From: Phoronis australis
Lineage: Eukaryota > Phoronida > Phoronidae
DNA length: 64,000 bases
Assembly (NCBI GenBank): GCA_002633005.1
Contig: NMRA01000081.1
Coordinates: 315,995 to 379,994 of the forward strand
Direction: 5' to 3'
How positions within the stretch are numbered: the stretch's first letter is position 1; each line of letters begins with the position of its first letter. The position numbers were made by a program, and so were the translations under genes. Shown one piece after another: positions 22,901 through 34,900 of this stretch. The notes beneath the pieces are model-generated. The model searched no databases. It had not been told where the DNA came from and was given only the letters and a program-made list of their open reading frames with translations.

Positions 22901-25900
22901 TTGTGACATACGTGATATTTCCAAAGATAATATCTTTATGAAACAACGACGATGTAGTTAAACGGATCAGCAAGAGCTTAAGATATATGACTAAAATATT
23001 GTGTTGGTTTAAGCTGGAATTATTTAATTTCCGAAAAGTTCCGTGTGCGCTATTTTAGAAATCCCCAGTGAATTTGAGTGTTTGTTTTACTCCATGGTTG
23101 TGAAGTGTTTTGTATTTCAGTAATTGTTATATTTTGTCATCTTTTCAGGATTATTATACGTTTCATGACTATAAAGTAATCACAATTTTACATCGAAGAC
23201 ACTCCTGGATTATAGTTGCATACTTCAGACTTTACTTAGTAGCAATTTAATGCTACTAAGACGATAATTAAAATGATTATGGTGTCTGTCAAAGGTTATC
23301 ACAGGACTCTTCGTTCACCAGTCCTAAGTTTATTGTCACAGTCAGTTTTTCTTTCAACAGACTTGCTATCACTGTCAATAGACTTGCTACCTGTACCACC
23401 AAAAATAGTTCGTAGATTCAATAACTCAGTCCGTAGGCTTAATTGGTAACTCTATCGTTGACGTAACATCGTTTTTCACATGTTACGACACGACTGGTTA
23501 CTAACACCGAGTACGTTATTTTATATTACATGGGCGAATCACAAAGTAGTGCAAAGTAGAAACCTATACGCCTTACATTTACCGTCTGCAAAACACTAGT
23601 GGCAGTAACCAAACAATGTCGGAATTTCGTTAAGGTGACGCATGCGCGCATCGATGGGGGCTCGGCGGAGTCGAACGATTTACCCTATTTGGCGAAGTGG
23701 GCAAAAAGGTCGGCCTCAGAAAAAAGTAGAAAACGAGACAAAATCTTATGTTTGACAAATCGAGTGTCGCGACTATACGTACTCCCAGTCGGAAGAACAT
23801 GTAACATGAAAAGGACCCATCCTGGGCGGCGAACTCCATATCCAAGGACGAACCCCAACTCGAGAAACCATGCGGTGAGACTGACTAGTTGTGCTGTCTC
23901 AAAGTCAATTTGGTGCTCACGTGCGGGGAAGCCCTGCTGACTTTATTTATAAACATTTGTTAAGTTTTGATGTTGCAACTTCAAAAAGTATTTATTAGTT
24001 TCTAACTTGAACGTTTGTTACGGAAACTCAATGCAATGTACAATGCACAGGCGCTTGGGTTTATCGCAAATGACGTCACAATATATATTATTGAGTGACG
24101 TCATTTGCGATAAACCCAAGCGCCTGTGGTACAATGTAGGCTAACTGGTTTAATTTACATTGCGCAAGCGTGTTTTCAAAAAACATGCGTCATGTGATTG
24201 AAAATTTTAGATACGTCGAGTTTTTCGGCAAAAATGACGTTTTTGCGGTTCATATGAGAAAACAGATCCTTAACCGTGTTTAGGTTTATGACATGGGCAA
24301 AATCTCTTGAAAATTTTGTCGAAATCCCGAGGCTTGCCGATTTCCAAGAAGATATTCTGTACCTCGATCTCATTTTAAAAACAACTTTGAAAAGAACTTT
24401 GGACTCAGAACAGTGAACAGAGCATAAATAATCGTATCTGTAAGTTTTATATAAATCCGTTCAGCCACTCCTAAGATATGTTGATTCGAAAGTAGCGAAA
24501 TTTGGCCATCATCCTCAGGTCCTTCCTAACCTTAAAGCCCAACTTCAACGAAATTTTGTTATTTTAGATGTATTGGGCTATCCAGATAGTCCTAGCAAAG
24601 CCTTAGTAAAATATGAAAACGCGAGTTCAATCACGCAAATGTAACCCCGTCAAATGATAAGTGAAGCTGCCTTTTCGCGCCATGCTGCGTCACCGCGAGA
24701 TCCCAGCACAAACAACAAAAGGTAGCATTGAATAGGGGTCTGAATAGAACACCATTGTGTGCTAGTGTTATTTGCAGCTGTTTGAATTAAAAGGTGATTC
24801 TCGCGGTGACGTAGACAAAAGCAAGCCAATACGCCTAACAGTTCGTTACATTTAGCAATTTGTAGCACTAATGGGCTCAGAGGGATGCTCTTAACATACT
24901 GTAGGAACCAAATTTTCAGGTGTTACCGTTGAAGATAGGCTTTAAGAGAACACCTGGCGTGCGTTCAGTAAGGCTAGGACTTACGCTAGGCCCTAGCTAA
25001 AATCTAGCCAAGGTCACGTAATCTCATTTAAAATACACTGCAATATTTCATGTATTTTCGCGAAGTCTTGTTTGTTAGCGAGGTCCTAGCGCTACTGAAC
25101 TGGAGGCTAGTATTACGCTAGTAAATGTACGTTCCTATTTTACGTTCGTGAATTACGCTCATTCTTTACGCTAAAGTTTGAAATACACCCGTGTTTTAGG
25201 AACGTAAATAACGAGCGTATTTCACAAGAGTAAAACACGAGCATAATTCATGAGCGTAAATTAAGAGCGCGCATTTACGAGACTACAACCGTCTTAGCTA
25301 TAATTAACCGTTATACGGGCCTCTCACGGCGTCCATTCGTGTTATTCTACAGGACATGATGCCACAGACGTTGTCGTCTCTATGATCAGTTATTTAACGA
25401 TGTTGACATCTTCTTAGTGTAGTTGATGTTTTAAAACAACACAATTATAGAGTGCTCATCACTGAACAATCAATTTTTACAGATTGTTGCAAATTTCTTC
25501 ATCTACTTGAGTGTCAACTTCACTGGTTTGTACCACAAGCACTTAACGGACATCGCACACAGACAAACATTTCTCGATACGAGGCGATTCATTGAGACAG
25601 ACCTAAAATACAGTAGGAAGCGAACAATGCAGGTATGACCTTTAACCTTTTGGACACTATTCTGTAAATCTTGAGTTCTAGTTGTGTAATACACGAAAGA
25701 GGAAAGAGTGGTCGTACGTACGCCTCAAATAAATTTCATAGAGAGAACTAACGAATATTTATGTGTAGGACGAAGTGAAAAAGCTGCTATAGAAAGTCGG
25801 ACAAGATGGAAAACAGGCAAAATAAAAGATGTTGGCTAGCATTTTGTGCTTTCGTAATAACCTGTGTATTAACAGAAAAAAGTCACAGGCCGGTGTTCCC

Positions 25901-28900
25901 GACTTCGGGTATTATAGACAAACTTTCTTTGGCAATAGCTAAATAGAATTTGAGGTCTCAATGAGGTAACGGGCAACATTCCCAAACAGATAGGTGAAAT
26001 GAGTTTGTATCCTTCCTAACTTGGCAGGGTCACTTGATGCCTGCTGGAATGGGTTGGCATGTTTCGTTGTTACCCCCAGCGCCACCTGATGTCAGTCGGG
26101 ATTCTTCGTTTTGCCCAGTGTCACCTGGTGCCGCCAGTTATGAGGCGCAGGTTTGAAATGAGTGAGCGCGGACCATTGTTTTTTCTTTATCCCTCTGTTG
26201 GTTTATAACAACATTACAAGGGTGCTTTTTGGATATGTTAAGTTATTAACTCTGACTAGAACTATATACATCAAAATCCGTTATGTTTTTGTTACATTAT
26301 TGGAAATCGCCGATTCCCAAAGTTGCCATTCGAAGGGTGATGACCTTATCTGTTCAAACTAATGCTCTAGTATTTTAAATATATTCTACATCTTACCACA
26401 CTGACTCAAATTGCCTTTAGTGATTGCGACCGCTGAGGTTTTGGGTTCGAATTCGTCTGGGGGCTCGTTTTAAATATAAAAATACATAACATTGACGCAG
26501 AGATCTGATTGGCGTCGATAATTTCATTTTAACCTTGTGTATGCTATCCCGTTTTTTTACAGTCAATTGTCCTTCAGGTACTTGCTGCCCAACGGTATAG
26601 GATGGTAATGAAAAGTTCACATTGGTAAAATGAAACACTCCGAAGTAGGATAAAGTTTGTTATTACGCGAACACAGACAATTCTGTCGTCTGATTGATTA
26701 AAACCCAGTACCGGTACTATAACTCCAGTTATGGGGTGATGTCGATCGGGTAGCCTTGGATAATCACTTTTCATTCAAGCCGTCCACACGACAGATGTCG
26801 CTATTTGTGAACAGGCCAATCTGAAGCTGCAGTAGAATTCAATAGCTGTCTGGCGGCTAGAAAACTAACCAAAATGAAGTGTTCTCGTTTAAAATACATG
26901 ACAATATCTCACGTAATCTCGCGAAGTCTTGCTTCTCTAGCGAGGTCCTAGCGTTACTGAACTCTACCCTACTGCCTTGAAAACAAAACACACAATCGAC
27001 GGCGACAGTATTTTAAAGAAGGTAAAACCTACTTATCTAATAAGAGACGAAAAGATCAGAGAGAAATACCAGTGGTTGTGTAGTAAAAAATATAGCGTGG
27101 ACCCTCGGACGAGCAACGGCTCTCCGTCGGTCCACTTGACCTTATAACACTCTCGGGATCTGTTGTTCGTATAGTGCTTAATTTTCAACTTTAGGTATAA
27201 GCGCCCTATTAAGTCCACCATATACAATTTCCCCCGAACCCTCTACAGCTTGGTAACAAGAAAGATATCACACGCCTTGTTACATTGTTGCTAAACTATT
27301 TTGATAAAAAATGTCTCGATGTCAACAGCATTTAAAATGCGTTTGACATAGTGACTACATTCTGTTATAGAACAGATCAAAAATTGTTCGTTACTCAGAT
27401 GAGAAGTGGTTCCAGAGCTTGGAAAGAACTTAAAGTGTGTTATTCTCGAGATCGTGCTCAGGACATCAAATGGCCATCCGTCCGTGACAACTTGTTAAAC
27501 CTGATCTAATTAGTTACAACAAACGGTCAGCTGTTTAGTTCCAAGTGCAGAATTCCTTCGATTTGAGCAAGCGACAACTTGACGACTACTACACAACAGT
27601 GAGTGGTTTAAGTGAAAAACTTTATTTCGAAGGAAAGCGAATTTAAAAAGCAACAGTTTTAAGTCTAAAAATTGATTTCAAACACCGAGATATGATTTAT
27701 TTGGCTATAAAAGCATAAGCACTTTCTACAACAGTATTTTGAATTCACATCATTTGTGGTGATAAGCGTATGGAGCTGCATTACGGTGTACCCTATATTC
27801 GAACATAAGGACGTTGTGGCTACATTAATGAGCGTTACAGTCAAAGTTTCCCCATGAACTCCATTATTTCGCCTTTTAGACCACGTTTGCCATTTTGAAA
27901 TTTTATTGTTTTCTTAGGTTGGCCTTTTTATTACTTCTGATAATACTTATCGTTGTAATAGTGGATACTTAGCAGAAAACTCATTGGACATAACGACTGG
28001 CTGATTCCGGGCTTAAAACCAGCCTCCCGTTCAGTAACGCTAGGACCTCGCTAAAAAGCAAGACTTCGTGAGATTACGTGAGATATTGACGTGTATTATA
28101 AATGAGAACACGTGACTTTGGATAGATTTTAGCTAGGTCCTAGAGTAAGTCCTAGCGTAGGTCCCAGCGTTACTGAACGCGCGCCAGGCCTTGGCAGCTC
28201 TAATAGTCTGTCCCACTGGATGTACAAAACCTGAAAATATGAACAGTATATTCGGCCAAACACTTCAAAAACCATGCTCATAGTCTATTGAAACTATTCC
28301 AAAATCAATTTTCCATTTTTTACGACTATTGGAAAACGAGCAAAATACAACAAATCAGCAGTTTTCACCTCAACGCCACCATCTGCATGCCATTACTATG
28401 TATGTATGTATGAACGACTGAGAGAAAGAGCACTCAGACTGCGAGAACTATCCAGAATACAAAATCAGGTGGAAAGTGGTTGTCTTACTAGATTTTTAAC
28501 AAATCCAAAGTGTCTGAAGGTAATTTAGCAATAAAGTGGGTCAAGGGGTCGACAACTGGTAATCTACCACTCACAACAGACTCAAAATTCCAGTAAATGC
28601 CATTCATAGCCTTCACATGCAGCACAAAACTAATGCCTTGCCAACCTAGCAGGGGTCAATTTTTAATGAAACTGGGGGGGAGCGAAATGAACCCTGGCTC
28701 CAAAAACATTGAGCTCCTCCTATGCCCAAGGAAACGATTTGGCTTTCATTCGGAAAATTACATTTAGAAATATGCCCAGGAAATGTATTTGTTTGCCCTA
28801 CGCGGCGCTGTTTTGTACCAGAAACGAGATGCCAAAGCTGCGAAACGTGTATCCGAAAAACCTGTCATGTCTTTGGGATAAAAGGAGGAAACGATGGCGT

Positions 28901-31900
28901 TTGGTTGTGCACAATGTTACTGCTACCCCACACTTTAAAGTGGGTTTACATTCCGCCTCTTTTCGTTTGATTGCAGAATCACTTTAGAGAAAGTCTTCTC
29001 CGTCAAATCATACCGTCGTATTTGATTGAAGACATGAAAAATGTCCTTGGAAAGAAGTTAATCCACGAATCAGCAGTTGACCCTCAGCAATTTGTTGACT
29101 TTTACGCAGACGACAAGAGGTATAAGCATTACATGTTTATGTTACAACATTAGATATGAACTATTTCTAAGCTTTAAAAAGTTGCATTTTGCCCTATTTA
29201 GCTGGCTAAAAAACGAAAATCAAATTAAGTCTTTTGCTCTCGTGAAATCGATCTCATATTATTTTTACCTTGATAGTATTCTATTTTACCAACTTTAGCC
29301 ACAGGTAATGCGTAAGTTCGTCATTTTCTAATTAACAATTCTAAGGTTGGCCAACCTCAACATGAACACTGAAACATTTTCTTGAGTCGCTGATGGTTTC
29401 GTTGTTCTTGTTGGTAATGGAAATAGCATTCTATGATGGTGAGAAATATTACGAACAGTTTTATGAGAGTGAAAAGCCTCATTCGATTTTCGTTTTTGGC
29501 TAGCTAAACAGCGCGAAATGCACCATTGCAAATGCCCCGTTTAATTGTCAACATTCATTTTCTAGATGAGTAGTCTTATTCGTAACATTACAAAAACGTA
29601 TTTTGATTGGATTTAACTTGAATGTATAACTTTTTCGTTTTAAATTCTATTGACTTCCGTGTTTCTGTCCCCTCATTATAGAATTAATTTTCTGACTGAC
29701 TATTTCACGTAAGCTTACGCATCAAGTGTAACTCACGTTGTACCGGTACAGTTCAACGCGCCAGTCAAGTTAGAAAGTAGTAATTTTACTTTAGCGCGTG
29801 TCAGCCGGCAGTTGCAATATGTTTGCCAAAAATAAATTTGGAACGTCAAGGCGAGGAAGTGCAAGCAGACGAGTTCTATTTTAAAGACATTAATGCCAGT
29901 AATCCTAGTCTTGAATCAAAGCAATTTTATCACATTGATTATTATGTCGTTTGATTCGGGAGTTTTTCGAGGACAGTTAGGCAACGCACTTACAGAATAC
30001 ATCAAAATCATTCCCACTATTATTAAAATTTTCACAGACACTCGAACCAATGTTTGGAAATAGTATTACCATTTCAACAACACAACGATAGCTAACTCAC
30101 AGCGCCACCTCTTAACTTTACAAACGTTTTCCAAGTGGCACATTTATCATCTGCTGACTACAACAGTCGATGCTCTTCTGTTGTGTTATTAACTGTCTAA
30201 TAACATGCAGATCAATCTACTACGGAAAATGTTACAACAATAACTACAAATAAATATTAAATAATGGCGACCAGCGCTTATAGTTGTGCACAAAAGAAAA
30301 AATTCCCCGGACTAGCAAGGTTGCTCAAATATTAACTTTCTACCTGAGAGATTTTAAGATAATTAAGAGATCTTTTATATGAAATAACATCAACCGTGGA
30401 CGCCTCCCCCAAACAGAAATAAAAGGAGTAAAAGCTTCCGTAAACATATACAAAATGTAAATATAACTTAAAGTTTACCCTTAACAACCAGTGCTCACGG
30501 ACTCACGTGTTTTTGGGCGAAATCAACCCAATGGTTTCCAAAGTTCAACTTAAACAAGCGACGCGAAGATTGAAGGGTCGCTTGTAGTGTTCGATTGTTG
30601 TCTTTTCGGGACGCCAGGAAGTACCAACACGCCCATATCGCACGTGAATCCCACGACAAAACTCTCATGGCTCACTGTAAACTCATATTCCCCGCTACCC
30701 GGCATACATCGTCCTGTTCGCACCAGTACCCGAGTTGGAAAGCGGATTTCGTTGCAACAATGTCGTGACATTGGTGCAACACGATTGTCGCCTCTGGGGG
30801 TTGAACCAATCACTTTGAGACAGTTATCTCCGCAACGTATCTTCGCTTCTACGATTTTGGCTGGAAATCTAGAAGAATTTGAGTTGATCGCGTAATACCA
30901 AGGACAGGTACTTCTATCGTTCAATGGCAAATTTTTATTGACTGCGTGAACATGAGGACAAGTTTTCTTCATGCTCATCGATTGGATGTCTTTCGTAATT
31001 CCTTGGATCGCAGGAAAATGATTTGACAGCGTCAGAAATGAATCGTGGACGGAAGACGCAGATTCCATAATTAGTCTAGATCGAAGTTCCGTTTCTGATG
31101 GCATCTTACATATTTTCGTTGATAACACCATTGTCGGCGTCATCACAGACAGGAGGACAAGGAACATCGCCGGCGTGGTAAACTGAAAAAAACAAATATT
31201 TCTTAAGCAGAAAATCCACGGATGGTTTAAATAACTTTTTGTAAAAAGGCGTGTCAGCGTTCCATATTTTACACGATTACGTAATCACTGAGTGGAATTC
31301 CTTGGTTACTACTGCGCATGCGACTCGAGCAAACTTCTTCGAAATCGGCAATCCTCTTGTAAAGAGATTGCGCGTAAGTTGTAGGCCTGAAAATTTCTAC
31401 AGTTTCTCGAACGTCACATCACTGCTATAATTCATAGTGAAAAAGTACATTAATCACATGTGTGTATTACTTACGTTTTCCATTTTTTGAAGCAAAATAT
31501 TTGTGAGAACAATTGGCTGATTCAACCAATAATCGAAAAAGACTGGCATGTGGAGATTTGTCGTCAACTCTTTTATATAAGTGTGTCAGGCCGAACTCTT
31601 TCCTGTTTCCCCGTTTATGGGGTCTTGTATAAAGATAAATCCGGGTAGTTTAGGGGCTCCCCCATATTACCAGGTAGGAATTTACTGCAGTGTTAAAATG
31701 TATATTGATTGGCTGAAATGCTTTGAATCCGCAGCGGCAGGCGCTTTATGCCGCTATATTTAGTATGGCACAGATTGTGCTTAATCTCCAAAATCTCTGC
31801 TATCCCTTCCTCTTTTCATAAAGAGTAACTTCCCTTTGACAAGTCTCTAAATTATTATCGGGGAATTTATTTCCAGTGAAACACGTGCTTGCGATAACTG

Positions 31901-34900
31901 CTCCGATAGTATCAACATAACATAGCTTGGCGTATTATAGTATGTATTCTCTCTTAGGAAACATGTGGGGAAGTCAGAACAGAAATATTGGAAAGCAGGT
32001 TACTTACTAAGTGTTTCAAAATGTAATTTCTGTTTTGATGGCTAAAAACAACAAACTGCAAAGAAATCTTCACAATAGTAAACCATAGCCTACGAATAAA
32101 CCCTAACTTCTCGTCTTACCCTTAACACTGCTCAAGTCTTATCTGCCTACCGTTGTCAGTAGCCATAAGCCCCTCCAAGTCTACAAATTTTCCATGCAGT
32201 AAATGCAGGTGAGCCCTTTACTAAATCGGACAGAAAAATGAAGATTGAAAAGTGCCTGAAAACTGGCAAATTCTTTATACAAAGCACTGAACGTTTTATA
32301 AAGAAGCTGAAAATTGATTTTTGATAGAGTTAGTCCCAGGTGGGAAGTATATCAAAGCTGATAATTTTCCTTCAGACACCCACGTTCCTCGCGACCCATG
32401 CCGGATGAGCACGCTATGAGAAAAATACTGCAGAAGTTACTAAAAAAACGGATGAAAGGACCTACTAATCAGTTCTACACGCTCATAGTGAAACGACATG
32501 ACGACGTGAGGTGAGTTAGTCAATTGCCACTATATTGTCATTCCCGAAACGGTAAAATAACCTAATTAATACGGCGCCTAAAATTTGGAGGGACGAACCC
32601 TGCCCTAAATAACATGAAGCTTTCACAATTTTTTCAAATTTTTTTAACATCCAAATTGACACTTGTAATAACACACTAAATGCACTTTCTACCAATATCC
32701 TGAGTAACATTTTAAACAACGTTGTTCCTGGATATTGGTATAAACTCTTTCAATAAATGTGCACGTGTTGCATTATTACAAGTAGAGCTGGGGTACCTAT
32801 ATCAGAAACGTCCCTGTACATCACCTTAACATTAAATTCATTTGAGCAGGTACTTTAAGATTTAAAATAAGTTTGTTCGGTCTATGTAGTTCTTTTTGAA
32901 GCCGTTGAGCGAGCATCAATCACCTGTTTCCTTCTTTTCTGTGAATAGAACTAACAGGATACATTAAAAATAGCATGATAATAAGGAAAACTCGCCATTA
33001 AGAAAAATGTATCAATGGCGTCAGTAAACAGGATGGCGATAACAACTCGACCACGTGTCGGCTTGTCAAGAACTGTCCAACACATCGTGAAAATCGTCGA
33101 CACTTCGTGTGACCGCTCAGAAATAGTTCAACCAAGAGACTGTTAACAAGTATGGAAGCAGAAAGAAATCATACGTTATTCATTAAAATCAGAAACTATC
33201 ACTTAGCATCACTTTTGATGCATGATGTTGCCCCATATTATACATGTCAACCAATACGGGAATTGCGCAGTTGTTACGTATTTTTGCTATTTCTGTAGTG
33301 CTACGGCGTAGCGCCAAAATGCTACGTATTTTCGATAATTAATACGCATTTTGCCGATGTTCATAATTAATGTTTGGCTTTTACAGGCAATCTCTTTTGT
33401 CGAAATAATCTCATATCACGAACCTTGCTCAACAGGGCCAAAAGAATTACCAAGGAGCATAACAACACTCATTGTTACTAGATGTAAGAGCCGCTAATGA
33501 ACGTAGAAGTTACGGTGGCTTAAATGCAAAATAACAGGCATCATTTCACAAAAACCTGGATACCTAGAACAACTCATAATTATGGGCAAGGCCTGGTGCT
33601 GAAAATTGAAAGTTTGTCTAGATTCATACATTTTTTCACTATTCAAATCATATAACTCTCATTCGTTTAAGCATTTTGTTCGCCGACATTGTACAGTTCA
33701 CACGGTTAACAGAACAACTGACTCCTATTGAACTCATCAAAACTCTGAATGCTCTGTTCGGGAGATTCGACAAAATAGCGCAGGTAGGCGAACGAATGGA
33801 ATGTGTAGCTTATCACTGTTTCAGTGGAGATTTGTTAATAGACACTTTTTTCTTAGATACTGCTTTTGTATTTAATTAACATTTTTACAATAAAGATTGT
33901 GTTTTTAGAGTGGTCACATTGCGCTTGTTACGGCTTCCCTAACACATGACGTGTATAGTGTGTATGCAGGCGCGTTGTCAGCGGAATGCGAATTGCGTAC
34001 CCACAACTCGTCATTATAGACATGCGCAGGAGAAACCGTAAAAACATGCCGTTTTGTCTTTGACTAAGTAACTTTTTACGGTGTTCATGGTTGAGTGGAC
34101 GTGCGTACTTAGATTCCTGCGTCAACACATCAGAATTAAATGTGTTTTTTCAAGAATTGTGCTCGTGTTTCGCATTCCTTTATAATTCCCAGGATCGCCT
34201 AAATTTAAATTATTTAATGTAGCGACGTGTATACTAGAAGGTTTTTCATTACGGATGGGTGCGATTTCAAAAGACACTGCTTTTTGAATTATCTCTTAAC
34301 AGAAAACATGTCATTATATTTCACGCGTGAGTGTTTATTTGCTTCAGAAAAACAAGTGCATGCGCATAAAGATATTGGGAGACTGTTACTACTGCGTTTC
34401 CGGTTTACCCGACCCTACGCCAGACCATGCTAAATGTTGTGTCACGATGGCGTTAGAAATGATCAGGATTATCAGGTATAGGAAGTTTAGATCTTTGTAC
34501 TTCCAGCAAATAGCATGTGATATATGCAAATTGTGTGTTAGAACAGGAGCTTTTTACTACATTTCTTAAAAATTCAAAAGTGCACGCACGCGCATACACA
34601 AACCATACCACACTCACGCTCGCGCATTTCCAGACTTGAAAACAAAATTAGAGCACTTGCGTACTGAAGAAAACAAAAGGGTCACCTGTTATTAATTTTT
34701 TGTATTCAGAATTTCTGAAGTAAAGATGTTTTTCCATTTGAATATACTTGTACACCTCCTTCTTGAAAGCTTGCGGAAGAAACATTTCTTGGGCGATAGA
34801 TGTGATATTTTCAGAGACAAATGAGTAAATTAATAGCAACAGGATGTCGCCTTCACCAGCTGTCTGCATCTGTTGCTCAACTATTGAATTTACTTCTTAA

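Larger units (their letters stand above)
21377..25482 (+). other. Adenylyl cyclase intron 3
   Basis: No exon recognised on either strand. It holds an inverted copy of repeat R1, a hAT-like foldback element at 24046-24128 and a GTTCAG MITE at 24963-25100. A MITE end similar to the one at 62887-62913 lies at 21093-21170, just upstream of exon 3. Confidence 0.6.
25633..28976 (+). other. Adenylyl cyclase intron 4
   Basis: It contains GTTCAG MITE copies C and D and a stretch at 27390-27620 that shares sequence with the element at 37790-38488. A Cys-rich open frame at 28722-28970 has no recognisable domain and overlaps another open frame; I do not call it. Confidence 0.55.
29120..32375 (+). other. 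Adenylyl cyclase intron 5, host of the IL-17-like gene
   Basis: Apart from the nested minus-strand gene (30550-31483), the intron contains a dispersed repeat at about 29360-29530 that matches 15225-15400 and, in part, 51470-51540. Nothing else is recognised. Confidence 0.6.

Noticed and set aside
28709-28987. Overlapping plus-strand open frames with several cysteines just upstream of cyclase exon 5
   Set aside because: No domain recognised, two competing frames, no splice sites or conservation evidence.
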